From the NCBI RefSeq assembly GCF_002786295.1, contig NZ_PGTC01000017.1, positions 390,861-454,860 of the forward strand: a DNA stretch of 64,000 nt, given 5' to 3'. The DNA comes from Pseudooceanicola marinus (GTDB lineage Bacteria > Pseudomonadota > Alphaproteobacteria > Rhodobacterales > Rhodobacteraceae). A program made the position numbers and the translations under genes. The number at the start of each line of letters is the position of its first letter. The stretch's first letter is position 1. Of the stretch, positions 29,078 through 38,227 are shown one piece after another. The notes beneath the pieces were generated by a model. It did no database searches. It saw only the letters and a list, made by a program, of their open reading frames with translations, and was not told the origin of the DNA.

Positions 29078-30403
29078 GTGGCGCGATCTGACAAGAACCG
29101 GGACGCGGCACTGCGTGTCGCGGTCCGCAAAGTAAAGCGCGCGCTGAAGCGTCGCATAGCCCTGCGTCGGCGGCGGCGCAGCCCGGCAAAGTTCGTCGGT
29201 GTCACCGGCAGTTCGGCCAAGTCGACCACCGTGACCCTCCTGTCCCATGTCCTCGCCTCGCAGGGGCCGACCCGGATGCAGGTCTTCTACAATAGCTATT
29301 TCCCGGTGCTGGAATCCATGCTGCAGCTTAAGGGAGACGAAGCCTTCTCCGTCAACGAGCTGGGCGCTGGCACGGAGGGTTTCGGCGCGGCCGCCCAGAT
29401 GATCGGTCCCGATCTGGCCATCGTCACGATGATCAGCATGGAACATCGGTCGATCTACAAGACGGAGGACAACATCACCCGGGAAAAGGCCCAGCTGGTC
29501 GAGGCCCTGCGCCCGGGCGGCATCGCCCTGCTGAACGGGGATGATCCCCAGGCAATGACCATGGCCGAAACCGCCGAAGGGCGGCAGGCCCGCGTGGTGA
29601 CTTTCGGCCAGGGAGACGAAGTGGGCTATCGCGCCACCCGGATCCACGCCGCCTGGCCGGACCGGCTAAGCCTGTCGCTCGAATGGGCCGGCGGCACGCT
29701 CGACCTGAAGACGCAGTTCGTCGGCAGCCATTTCTGGCTGCCCGTCACCGCTGCCGCCGCCGCCGCGCTGGAGCTGGGCGTCCCGCCCGAGGTCGTGGCC
29801 GAACGGATCGCCGGGGTGACACCACTGCAAAGTCGCTGCGACACGCTGCATATAGACGGCGGGCCGAATTTCATCCTCGATACGGCCAAGGCCCCGGCCC
29901 GCACCCTGTCGCTGACCCTCGACATGCTGCGCGACGCCCGCGCGCCCTTCAAACGCTTCATCCTCTACGGCGTTTCGGATTTCGGCGGCAACAACCGCAA
30001 GCAATACTCGCAGATCTACAGCGCGGCCCGCGAGGTCGCGGACGAGGTCATCATCCTCGGGGATCGCGCAAAACATGCCCGCGCCTCCGAGGAGGACATC
30101 GCCGCCGGTCGCTTCCGCAGCTTCCCGGATGTGACGTCGCTGACGCGCTACCTCAAGGAAACGGCCCGCCCGGACGAGTTGATCCTGCTGAAGGCCTCGG
30201 CCAACGTGCATCTGGAACGCGCCGCCCTGGCCTTCCGCGAGGAGGTGAACTGCTGGGAAGAGAAATGCGGGCGCACCCACCCCTGTCACGACTGCCGGGC
30301 CCTGACCGAAGGCTATTCGCCTCTCGCCGCGCGGCGGCAGCGCAACAGCAGCTTCCATCCCCGCGACCCGAACAACCCGCTCTACCAGCGGCTGGAAAGC
30401 TGA
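29078..30403 (+). CDS. Mur ligase family protein with Cys-rich C-terminus
   Basis: A 441-residue ATP-dependent ligase related to MurF. After a very basic N-terminal segment, the P-loop GVTGSSAKSTTVTLLSHVL is near residue 41. The central domain has FSVNELGAGTEGFGAAAQMIGPDLAIVT and NITREKAQLVEALRPGGIALLNGDD; the C-terminal domain has LILLKASANVHLERAAL. It ends with CWEEKCGRTHPCHDCRALTEG, four Cys that could bind metal. The GTG at 29078 has GGGGGAGG 8 nt upstream and is preferred over an ATG at 29060. It is not within a dcw cluster, so it may make an unusual amide bond rather than peptidoglycan. Substrate unknown. Confidence 0.8.
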   Translation: MARSDKNRDAALRVAVRKVKRALKRRIALRRRRRSPAKFVGVTGSSAKSTTVTLLSHVLASQGPTRMQVFYNSYFPVLESMLQLKGDEAFSVNELGAGTEGFGAAAQMIGPDLAIVTMISMEHRSIYKTEDNITREKAQLVEALRPGGIALLNGDDPQAMTMAETAEGRQARVVTFGQGDEVGYRATRIHAAWPDRLSLSLEWAGGTLDLKTQFVGSHFWLPVTAAAAAALELGVPPEVVAERIAGVTPLQSRCDTLHIDGGPNFILDTAKAPARTLSLTLDMLRDARAPFKRFILYGVSDFGGNNRKQYSQIYSAAREVADEVIILGDRAKHARASEEDIAAGRFRSFPDVTSLTRYLKETARPDELILLKASANVHLERAALAFREEVNCWEEKCGRTHPCHDCRALTEGYSPLAARRQRNSSFHPRDPNNPLYQRLES

Positions 30404-30648
30404 CGATCGGCCACCTGGGGTGCCGGCGCCGGAGGCGATGTCGCCCGGATGCCTTTCCAAGCGTCACTGCCGCGCCGGGGACGCGCCCGCGCCGCCCTTG
30501 GGGCGTCGGGGACCGCATTTTGACGGCGGGACAGGTTGCGCCGGCGGCACCGTCATGATCTTGACGCGGCGGGTGCCTCTTGGCGGCATCCCTCTCCTCC
30601 GTTTCACGGCCCGCCCGGCGCGGCGGCCCGACAGCCAGGTCCGACGCC

Positions 30649-31851
30649 ATGAACGACACCGCGCAGCGCTCTCCGACGTCTTCTCGCTCCTCTGATCCGG
30701 TTTCCGCCGAGACCACGGCCCCCGATCCACAGATCACCCGGGCTGCCTGGGCGACACGGGCGGTCTTCTTCGCCACCGGTTTCATCACCTCCTGCTGGGC
30801 GCCGCTGATCCCCTTCGTGAAGACCCGCGTCGGCGCGGATGAAAGCACCTTTGGCCTGCTGTTGCTGTGCCTGGGCGGCGGGGCGCTGCTGGCGATGCCG
30901 CTGGCGGGGGCCTTGGCGGCGAAGCTGGGCGCGCGGGCGGTGATCGCCGCTGCCGGGCTGGCGATGGTCCCCATGCTGCCGCTGCTGACCCTCATGCCAG
31001 GCGTGCTCCTGCTGGGCCTGGCCCTGGCCCTCTTCGGGGCCTTCCTCAACAGCGTCGACGTGGCGATGAACATCCACGCGGTGGAGGTCGAACGCCGCGC
31101 CGCGCGCCCGATCATGTCGGGGCTGCATGCGCTTTACAGTGTCGGCTCCTTCTCCGGCGCGGGGGCCATGGCGCTGATGCTGCTGGCGGGGCTGGCCCCG
31201 TCGCTGGCCGCGACCCTGGGTGCCGCTGCCGCCGCCGCGGCGCTGCTGCTGGCGCTGCGGGGCCTCTTGCGCACGCGCGGCGGCACGGACACCCCGGCCT
31301 TCGCCTGGCCGCGGGGCGTCGTCTTGCTGCTGGCGGCCCTGTCGGGGATCTCCTTCCTGGTGGAGGGCGCGATGCTGGACTGGGGCGCGTTGCTGGCGAT
31401 CGAGCGGCAGCTGCTGCCGGTCGAAGGCGCCGGGCTGGGCTACATGGTCTTCGCCGCCGCCATGGTCACCGCGCGGCTGATCGGCGACCGGGTGATTGCC
31501 AGGGCCGGCCAGATGTCCGTTCTGCTGGGCGGCAGCCTGCTGGCCGTGGCGGGCATCGCCCTGCTGATCGCCGCGCCCTGGACGCCCCTGGCGCTGGCGG
31601 GCTATGCGCTGACCGGTTTTGGCGTGGCCAATATGGTGCCCATCTTCTTCAGCGCCGCCGGACGGCAACGGGTGATGCCGCCCGCCCTGGCCATCGCCTC
31701 GATCAGCACCACCGGCTATGCCGGGGTCCTGATGGGACCCGCCGTGCTGGGCTTCGCTGCCGAGGCCACCAGCCTGGCCACCACCTTCGGCGCGCTGGCC
31801 CTGGTGCTGCTCCTGATCCCGGCCAGCGCCCGCGCGGTCACGCGCCTCTAG
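30649..31851 (+). CDS. MFS transporter
   Basis: A 400-residue major facilitator protein with about 12 helices. Features: FATGFITSCWAPLIPFVKTRVGADESTFGLLLL at the N-terminus, the cytoplasmic loop after helix 2 (LAAKLGARAVI), ALFGAFLNSVDVAMNIHAVEVERRAARPIMSGLHALYSVGSF, and AMVTARLIGDRVIARAG. The pattern resembles the YbjJ-type group sometimes linked to sugar or drug transport. The ATG at 30649 is chosen because the longer frame is not hydrophobic or conserved. No operon partner is evident. Confidence 0.88.
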   Translation: MNDTAQRSPTSSRSSDPVSAETTAPDPQITRAAWATRAVFFATGFITSCWAPLIPFVKTRVGADESTFGLLLLCLGGGALLAMPLAGALAAKLGARAVIAAAGLAMVPMLPLLTLMPGVLLLGLALALFGAFLNSVDVAMNIHAVEVERRAARPIMSGLHALYSVGSFSGAGAMALMLLAGLAPSLAATLGAAAAAAALLLALRGLLRTRGGTDTPAFAWPRGVVLLLAALSGISFLVEGAMLDWGALLAIERQLLPVEGAGLGYMVFAAAMVTARLIGDRVIARAGQMSVLLGGSLLAVAGIALLIAAPWTPLALAGYALTGFGVANMVPIFFSAAGRQRVMPPALAIASISTTGYAGVLMGPAVLGFAAEATSLATTFGALALVLLLIPASARAVTRL

Positions 31852-31860
31852 GCTTCTCTT

Positions 31861-31896
31861 CCCCTTCGCCGAGGCCAGACAGGATCGGCGAAGGGG
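31861..31896 (+). terminator. 12-bp perfect hairpin after MFS gene
   Basis: CCCCTTCGCCGA and TCGGCGAAGGGG flank a 12-nt loop just after the MFS stop. No U-run follows, so it may be an mRNA-stabilising or weakly terminating structure that separates the MFS gene from the SOS operon. Confidence 0.45.
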
Positions 31897-31922
31897 GTTG
31901 GCCGAAGGGAAAACATGATCTA

Positions 31923-31937
31923 GAACAAAAGAGGAAC
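31923..31937. promoter_or_regulatory. LexA (SOS) box of the imuA-imuB-dnaE2 operon
   Basis: GAAC-AAAAGAG-GAAC is an exact match to the alphaproteobacterial LexA operator GAAC-N7-GAAC (GTTC-N7-GTTC on the other strand). It lies about 140 bp before the imuA ATG in an AT-rich stretch suited to a promoter. Confidence 0.9.
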
Positions 31938-32077
31938 TATCAGTGTGGCGAGTCGCCGGCCCAAGGGGATCCCCCGAGCCTGCGCCCCCCTGCCCCCGCA
32001 CCCGATCCGTTCCGCCTGTCCGTTACCATTTCGCCTGTCTTCGTGCCCCGTTCACCCTGTCCCGTCGCATCCCGCCC

Positions 32078-32716
32078 ATGTCCTCGCTGCCGCCGTCCCT
32101 GCCTGCCAAGCCCGCCGCGCACCGCGGCCCCGCCCCGGTCTTCGCCAGCGCCTTTCCCCTGCGGCCCGCCCGGGTCCACGAGGTCTGCGGCGCCGGCGCC
32201 ACCGCCTTTGCCGCACTGACCTGTGCCCGCGCCCGGGCCGGCGCGCTGATCTGGATCCGCGAGACCTGGATGCGCGATCAGCTGAACCCGCTGGGCCTGG
32301 TGGATTTCTTCGATCCCTCGCGGCTGATCCTGGCCCGCCCCACCGATGCCGTGGACGCCCTGGCCGTGGCCGAGGAGGCGCTGCGCGACAGCGCCGTTGC
32401 CCTCGTCCTGCTGGAGGTCACCCGCCCCCTGGACCTGCGCGAGGGGCGGCGGCTGCAACTGGCGGCCAAGACGGGGGGCGGCACCGGGCTCTGCCTGATC
32501 CCCGAGGGCATGGGATCGAACGCCGCCGAGACCCGCTGGCGGGTGCAGCCGCATTGGGCCGCCCCGCCCGAGGATCACGGCGCCGCGACCCGCTCGGACT
32601 CGACACTGCTGCGCTGGCAGCTTATCAAGAACAAATCAGGAACGCTTGGAGCCTGGGATGTCTGCTGGAACCGGACGACGTATCGCCTCGATGTGGTTTC
32701 CCCGGTTGCCGAGTGA
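32078..32716 (+). CDS. imuA: ImuA, SOS mutasome accessory protein
   Basis: A 212-residue RecA-like protein of the inducible mutagenesis cassette. The segment FPLRPARVHEVCGAGATAFAALTCARARAGALIWIRE and the Ala/Leu-rich RPTDAVDALAVAEEALRDSAVALVLLEV match the ImuA family. It works with ImuB and DnaE2 in translesion synthesis. The ATG at 32078 is chosen; no good Shine-Dalgarno is seen. A GTG at 31943 in frame would begin 6 bp after the LexA box, which is unlikely if the box overlaps the promoter. Its end overlaps imuB by 59 bp. Confidence 0.85.
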   Translation: MSSLPPSLPAKPAAHRGPAPVFASAFPLRPARVHEVCGAGATAFAALTCARARAGALIWIRETWMRDQLNPLGLVDFFDPSRLILARPTDAVDALAVAEEALRDSAVALVLLEVTRPLDLREGRRLQLAAKTGGGTGLCLIPEGMGSNAAETRWRVQPHWAAPPEDHGAATRSDSTLLRWQLIKNKSGTLGAWDVCWNRTTYRLDVVSPVAE

Positions 32717-34205
32717 CCGGGTACTGCGCGCCACTCCGCTGGAGGGGCCCTTCGCGCTGACCCTGCGCGAGGGCAACACCGAGCGGATCCACTGCCTGAA
32801 CCCGGCCGCCGAGGCCGCCGGGCTGGCCCGTGGCATGGGCCTGGCCGATGCCCGGGCCTTCTGCCCCGCGCTGATGACCGACCCCGCTCGACCCGACCGC
32901 GAGGCCCGTTTCCTGGAGGTGCTGCGACGCTGGGCCATGCGCTATTGCCCCTGGGTGGGCACCGATGGCGCGGACGGGCTGGTGCTGGACGTGACCGGCT
33001 CGGCCCACCTGATGGGCGGCGAAGAGGCCATGTTGGACGACATGGCGACCCGGGCGGCCCGCGCAGGCCTGACCCTGCGCGCGGGCCTGGCCGACACGCG
33101 CGGCGCCGCCTGGGCCCTGGCCCATCACGCGCGCGGCGCCACCGCCCGCGCCGCCCCGGGCGAGACCGCCCAGGCCCTGGCGCCCCTGCCCGTCACCGCC
33201 CTGCGGCTGGATCCGGCGGAGGTCGCGGGCCTCGAACGACTGGGCCTGCGCACCGTGGGCGCGCTGGAGGCTGCGGCCCGCGCACCCCTCGCCCGCCGCT
33301 TCGGCCCCGGCCTGCTGGTGCGCCTCGATCAGGCCATGGGCCGCCAGGGCGAGGCCGTCAGCCCCGCCGGCGAGGCACCGCATTATGCCACCCGCCTGAC
33401 GCTGCCCGAACCGATCGGGCTGGAGGCCGACGTGATGGAAGGCACCCGGCGGCTGCTGGAACGGCTCTGCGAGAAGCTCGACCATCAGGAAACCGGCGCG
33501 CGCACGCTCTGCCTGACCCTGCGCCGGGTCGACCGCGACAGCCGCCAGGTGGAACTGCGGCTGGCCGCGCCAATGCGCGATCCGGTGCGCATCCTGCCCC
33601 TGTTCCGTCGCGGGCTGGAGGGGGTGGATGCGGGCTATGGCATCGACCAGATGCGGCTGGAGGCCACGCTGGTGGAGCCGCTGCCCGCCCGCCAGCTCTC
33701 GCCCCGCGCCACGGGGGGCGACCGGGCGCGCGTCGAGGATCTGATCACCCGTATCGGCACCCGTATCGGGCTGGAGAACGTGCAGCGGTTCCGCCCCGCC
33801 GACAGCCATATCCCCGAACGCGCCTTCCAGGTGGTGCCGGCGGCCTTCGCCGGGCCGGAGGCGGGGATGGAGGTTGGGGCGGAGGCGGCGGCCCACAGCG
33901 CCAACCGCGCCGGTGCCGGGGCCTGGGCCGCCCCGCGTCCACGTCCGCTACGCCTTTTCCCGCCCGAACCCATCGCGGGCCACGGACCGCGCCCGCCCGC
34001 CCCGCTGCGCTGGCGGCGCATGTCCCTGACCCCGGTGCGGGTCACCGGACCGGAACGGATCGCGCCGGAATGGTGGTTCGACCTGCCCGGCTGGCGCCGC
34101 GGCCTGCGCGATTACTGGATGGTGGACACCCGCGAGGGGCGCCGGCTGTGGCTATTCCACACGCCGCAGGATCCCGCCTGGTTCGTCGAAGGGGAGTTCG
34201 CATGA
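32658..34205 (+). CDS. imuB: ImuB, catalytically dead Y-family polymerase-like protein
   Basis: A 515-residue Y-family homologue that bridges the beta clamp and DnaE2. It begins GRRIASMWFPRLPSDRVLR; the acidic catalytic residues expected near the N-terminus of active Y-family enzymes are absent, as known for ImuB. The little-finger-like region and the C-terminus (GPERIAPEWWFDLPGWRRGLRDYWMVDTREGRRLWLFHTP) are typical ImuB. GGAG lies 8 nt before the ATG at 32658. Its stop overlaps the dnaE2 start by 4 bp (ATGA). An Ala/Pro-rich linker lies near 405-440. Confidence 0.93.
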   Translation: MSAGTGRRIASMWFPRLPSDRVLRATPLEGPFALTLREGNTERIHCLNPAAEAAGLARGMGLADARAFCPALMTDPARPDREARFLEVLRRWAMRYCPWVGTDGADGLVLDVTGSAHLMGGEEAMLDDMATRAARAGLTLRAGLADTRGAAWALAHHARGATARAAPGETAQALAPLPVTALRLDPAEVAGLERLGLRTVGALEAAARAPLARRFGPGLLVRLDQAMGRQGEAVSPAGEAPHYATRLTLPEPIGLEADVMEGTRRLLERLCEKLDHQETGARTLCLTLRRVDRDSRQVELRLAAPMRDPVRILPLFRRGLEGVDAGYGIDQMRLEATLVEPLPARQLSPRATGGDRARVEDLITRIGTRIGLENVQRFRPADSHIPERAFQVVPAAFAGPEAGMEVGAEAAAHSANRAGAGAWAAPRPRPLRLFPPEPIAGHGPRPPAPLRWRRMSLTPVRVTGPERIAPEWWFDLPGWRRGLRDYWMVDTREGRRLWLFHTPQDPAWFVEGEFA

Positions 34206-37200
34206 CCGCCACGCCCCATGCCGAGCCGCCCGTTTCACAGGGGCCGACCGCCCCCTGCGCCCGCGCCGGCCGGCCCGCCCAATCGGGCCCCGCCGCCCGA
34301 CCGGAGAGCACCGCGCGCGGCACCCCGCACAGTTCCTGTCCGGAGCCTGAACGGGAGCGAACCAGGCCGCCGGAGGCGCCCGAAGCTGCACCAGAGGCCC
34401 CCGCCGACCGCGACCCGGAGGGCAGTCCCTGGCCCGACAGCGCCCGCGCCGCCACCGATGCCACCCCGGCCCCCGCTGCGCCGGGCGGCAGCGCGCCGCG
34501 CGCCGAGGGCCTCCCTGCGCCCGATCCCGGCCCCGGCGGCCATGGCGACGCGCCCCCGGCCTATGCGGAGCTTTGCACCACCTCCAACTTCACCTTCCTC
34601 ACCGGGGCCTCCCACCCCGAAGAGCTGGTGACCCGCGCCGCCGAACTGGGGCTGTCGGCCCTCGCCATCACCGACCGCAACTCGCTGGCCGGGGTGGTGC
34701 GCGCCTGGTCGGCGCTGAAGGAGCTGAAACGCGCCGCCGAGGAGGCGGCAGAGGTCGCCTGCGACAGCCCCGCGACGGGGCCACAGGTACGCTCGCACAC
34801 CCGCGTCGACCCGTCCTCGCGCACCGCCCTGCCCGCCAAACCGGCGCTTGCCCGCCCGCAGGTCCCGCGCTTGCCGCGGCTGATCACCGGCTGCCGGCTG
34901 GTGCTGCGCGACTGCCCCGTCGACTGGATCGCCCTGCCGCGGGACCGCGCCGCCTACGAACGGCTGTCGCAGCTGCTGACCCTGGGCAAGCGGCGGGCCG
35001 AAAAGGGCCAGTGCCTGCTGTCGCTGGATGACCTGCTGACCCACGGCCAGGGAATGATCCTGATCGCCCTGCCGCCCCGCGATCTGGCGGCCGCCCGCCG
35101 CCCCGTGACCCAGGTGCAGCGGCGCTTCCCGGGCCATGTCTTCCTCGGCGCCGCGCCGCGCTACGACGGCTCCGACCAGGCCTGGTTCGACGCCTGCGCC
35201 CAGGCCGCCCTGGCGACCTCGGCGCCGCTGGTGGCCGTGGGCGACGTGCTGATGCACCACGGCGCGCGGCGGCAGCTGGCCGACGTGCTGACCTGCCTGC
35301 GCGAGGGGCTGACCATCGACCACATCGGCACCCGCGCCCAGCCCAATGCCGAACGCCGGCTGAAGGCCCCCGCTGACATGGCGCGCCTCTACCGCCGCCA
35401 CCCCGCCGCCCTGCACCGCACCACCGAGATCGCCGCACGCTGCGCCTTCGACCTCTCCGATCTCAGCTACGAATACCCCGACGAGGTGTCGGAGGGCGGC
35501 GAGGCGCCCCAGGACCGGCTCGACCGGCTGGTGCGCGCGGGCCTGCGCCGGCGCTGCCCCGATGGCATCCCCGACCGCTATCACGCCCTGGCGGAGAAGG
35601 AGCTGTCGGTGGTCGAAGAGCTGGGCTTTGCCGCCTATTTCCTGACCGTGCACGACATCGTCGCCTATGCCCGCTCCGTCGGGATCCTCTGCCAGGGGCG
35701 CGGCTCGGCGGCCAACTCGATCCTGTGCTGGGCGCTTGGCATCACCGATGTCAGCCCGGACATGATCGGCATGGTCTTCGAGCGCTTCGTCTCGCGCCAC
35801 CGGGGCGAGCCGCCGGACATCGACGTGGATTTTGAACACGAACGCCGCGAGGAGGTGATCCAGTGGATCTACGACCGTTACGGGCGCGACCGCGCGGGAC
35901 TTTGTGCCACGGTGATCCACTTCCGCAGTCGCGCGGCGATCCGCGAGGTGGGCAAGGTCATGGGGCTCAGCCAGGACGTGACGGCGGCCCTGGCGGGCCA
36001 GATCTGGGGCATGTCGGGCAAGGGCGCCGACCCGGACCGCATGCGCGAACTGGGCCTTGATCCCTCCGACCGCAGGCTGGCCCAGACCATCCGCCTGATC
36101 GGCGAGATCATCGGCTTCCCCCGCCATCTGTCGCAGCATGTCGGCGGTTTCATCATCACCCGAGGCCGGCTGGATGCGCTCTGCCCGATCGAGAACGCGG
36201 CGATGGAAAACCGCACCGTCATCGAATGGGACAAGGACGACATCGACGCGCTTGGCATCCTGAAGGTCGATGTCCTGAGCCTCGGGATGCTGACCTGCCT
36301 GCGCAAGAGCTTCGATCTGCTGTCGGAACATGAAAAGCGCCAGCTGACCCTGGACACCGTCCCGCAGCAGGACCCCGAGACCTACGACATGCTGTGCCGC
36401 GCCGATGCGATCGGCGTCTTCCAGGTGGAAAGCCGGGCGCAGATGAACTTTCTGCCCCGGATGCGGCCCCGCACCTTCTACGACCTGGTGATCGAGGTAG
36501 CCATCGTGCGCCCCGGCCCCATCCAGGGCGGCATGGTGCAGCCCTATATCCGACGGCGGCAGGGGCTGGAGGCGCCCGAACCCTTCGGCCCGGCCCTGGC
36601 GGAGGTGACGGCCAAGACCCTGGGCGTGCCCCTCTTCCAGGAACAGGCGATGCAGATCGCCGTGGTGGGCGCCGGTTTCACCCCCGAAGAGGCCGACCGG
36701 TTGCGCCGGTCGCTGTCCACCTTCCGCCGCATGGGCACCATCGGCGTCTTCCGCGACAAGTTCGTGGGCGGGATGCTGGCCAACGGCTATGACCCGGAGA
36801 TCGCCGCCCTCTGTTTCAGCCAGATCGAGGGCTTTGCCGACTATGGCTTCCCGGAAAGCCACGCGGCGGCCTTTGCCATGCTGACCTATGTCTCCTCCTG
36901 GCTGAAACGCCACCACCCGGCGGTCTTCGCCTGCGCCCTGCTGAATTCGCAGCCCATGGGGTTCTACGCCCCGGCCCAGATCGTGCGCGACGCCCGCGAG
37001 CATGGGATCGAGGTGCGCCCGATCTGCGTCAACGCCTCTCACTGGGACAACAAGCTGGAACGACGCACCGATGGCGCGCTGGCGCTGCGCCTGGGGTTCC
37101 GCCAGATCAAGGGCTTCCGCGAGGAGGACGCGGGCTGGATCGTGGCGGCGCGCGGCAACGGCTACCCCGACCCCGAAAGCCTCTGGCTGCGCGCAGGCCT

Positions 37201-37918
37201 CGCCCCTTCGGTGCTGGAGAAATTGGCCGAGGCCGATGCCTTCGCCGGCCAGGGCCTGACCCGCCGCGATGCCCTGTGGGAGGTGAAGGCGATCCGCGCG
37301 CCGAAACCCCTGCCGCTCTTTGACGATGCGCTGGACGGCGAAGGCGGGGTGGAGCCGAAGGTCGAGCTGCCCGCGATGCACCTGGGCGAGGAAGTGGTGG
37401 AGGATTACGTCTCCATGCGCCTTTCGCTCCGCGCCCACCCGATGGAGCTGTTGCGCCCCTCCCTGCCCGACACGCTGCACCATGGGGAGCTGGCCACCAC
37501 GCCGCCCGGCCGCGTGACGATCTGCGGGCTGGTCATCACCCGGCAGCGGCCCGGCACCGCCTCGGGCGTCATCTTCCTGACGCTGGAGGATGAGAGCGGG
37601 GTGGCCAACGTGGTGGTCTGGCCGAAACTGTACGAGGCCTACCGCCGCGCCGTGATGGGCGGGCGTCTGCTGCGGGTGACCGGGAATATCCAGCGCGAGG
37701 GCATCGTGGTGCATGTGATCGCCCAGCGGATCGAGGACCTGTCGCCGCGCCTGGGCGAGCTGGGCCACCCGCTGAGCGACCAGGTGGGCGTGACCCGGCC
37801 GGAGGCCGATGACGCGCCGCGCCGCCACGACGTGTCCCGCCCGGCCCGCGCCAAGCCGACGGCGAACCACCCCCGCGAACAGGCCAAGCGACTGTTTCCC
37901 AGCCGGGATTTCCACTGA
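34202..37918 (+). CDS. dnaE2: Error-prone DNA polymerase DnaE2 (ImuC) with extended N-terminus
   Basis: A 1238-residue C-family polymerase that extends across lesions during SOS. The PHP domain begins only at about residue 121 (YAELCTTSNFTFLTGASHPEELV); the polymerase catalytic Asp pair is in PPDIDVDFEHERREEV near residue 540; GFPRHLSQHVGGF and FADYGFPESHAAAFA are typical; an OB domain follows (VTICGLVITRQRPG). The first about 119 residues form a Pro/Ala/Glu-rich extension, and about 45 extra residues interrupt the PHP domain near 178-226. The ATG overlaps the imuB stop. Most DnaE2 proteins are roughly 1050-1150 residues, so part of the extension may be untranslated if a later start is used. 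Confidence 0.95.
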   Translation: MTATPHAEPPVSQGPTAPCARAGRPAQSGPAARPESTARGTPHSSCPEPERERTRPPEAPEAAPEAPADRDPEGSPWPDSARAATDATPAPAAPGGSAPRAEGLPAPDPGPGGHGDAPPAYAELCTTSNFTFLTGASHPEELVTRAAELGLSALAITDRNSLAGVVRAWSALKELKRAAEEAAEVACDSPATGPQVRSHTRVDPSSRTALPAKPALARPQVPRLPRLITGCRLVLRDCPVDWIALPRDRAAYERLSQLLTLGKRRAEKGQCLLSLDDLLTHGQGMILIALPPRDLAAARRPVTQVQRRFPGHVFLGAAPRYDGSDQAWFDACAQAALATSAPLVAVGDVLMHHGARRQLADVLTCLREGLTIDHIGTRAQPNAERRLKAPADMARLYRRHPAALHRTTEIAARCAFDLSDLSYEYPDEVSEGGEAPQDRLDRLVRAGLRRRCPDGIPDRYHALAEKELSVVEELGFAAYFLTVHDIVAYARSVGILCQGRGSAANSILCWALGITDVSPDMIGMVFERFVSRHRGEPPDIDVDFEHERREEVIQWIYDRYGRDRAGLCATVIHFRSRAAIREVGKVMGLSQDVTAALAGQIWGMSGKGADPDRMRELGLDPSDRRLAQTIRLIGEIIGFPRHLSQHVGGFIITRGRLDALCPIENAAMENRTVIEWDKDDIDALGILKVDVLSLGMLTCLRKSFDLLSEHEKRQLTLDTVPQQDPETYDMLCRADAIGVFQVESRAQMNFLPRMRPRTFYDLVIEVAIVRPGPIQGGMVQPYIRRRQGLEAPEPFGPALAEVTAKTLGVPLFQEQAMQIAVVGAGFTPEEADRLRRSLSTFRRMGTIGVFRDKFVGGMLANGYDPEIAALCFSQIEGFADYGFPESHAAAFAMLTYVSSWLKRHHPAVFACALLNSQPMGFYAPAQIVRDAREHGIEVRPICVNASHWDNKLERRTDGALALRLGFRQIKGFREEDAGWIVAARGNGYPDPESLWLRAGLAPSVLEKLAEADAFAGQGLTRRDALWEVKAIRAPKPLPLFDDALDGEGGVEPKVELPAMHLGEEVVEDYVSMRLSLRAHPMELLRPSLPDTLHHGELATTPPGRVTICGLVITRQRPGTASGVIFLTLEDESGVANVVVWPKLYEAYRRAVMGGRLLRVTGNIQREGIVVHVIAQRIEDLSPRLGELGHPLSDQVGVTRPEADDAPRRHDVSRPARAKPTANHPREQAKRLFPSRDFH

Positions 37919-37949
37919 CACCCCGCGCGGCGCTGCTGCCGCCGAGGCT

Positions 37950-38215
37950 CCGACGCTGCGCAGCATGTCACGCGTGCTGACCCAGCCGGTCACGCCCAGA
38001 GCACCGCCGGCACCTCGACGAAGGCCCAGCCCGGCGCGCGCGACAGCACCTTGACCCGCGTCCCGAGCAGACTCTGCCCCGGCGGATCGATCAACTCGGC
38101 CCCCGCCCCTCGCCGCGGCAGATCAGCCGCGAGACCGTGGTCTCCCGGACGGCGTGCTCCTCGCCCTCGTCCGCCTGGCCCAGCAGGTCGCGGAAGCTCT
38201 CCAGCGGGAAGGCCC
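37950..38215 (-). pseudogene. Frameshifted remnant of an SH3-like domain protein
   Basis: On the minus strand three frames in succession encode ARAFPLESFRDLLGQADEGEE, then AELIDPPGQSLLGTRVKVLS-RAPGWAFVEVP, then GVTGWVSTRDMLRS. The second and third together read like one bacterial SH3 domain (GTRVKVL ... GWAFVEV ... GWV), broken by single-base frameshifts near 38110 and 37997. It lies in the gap between dnaE2 and the gene ending at 38228. A pseudogene is the simplest reading; a chance match is possible. Nothing else is seen in 37919-38227. Confidence 0.45.
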
Positions 38216-38227
38216 GGGCGGGCGCCC

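Noticed and set aside
31943..32077. GTG at 31943 as the imuA start
   Set aside because: It would start 6 bp after the LexA box, leaving no room for a promoter and leader; the added 45 residues are low complexity.
34235..37993. A 1252-codon open frame antisense to dnaE2
   Set aside because: It is a high-GC shadow of dnaE2: no family motif, His/Gln/Arg/Gly-rich translation, no ribosome site. The sense frame holds a full DnaE2.
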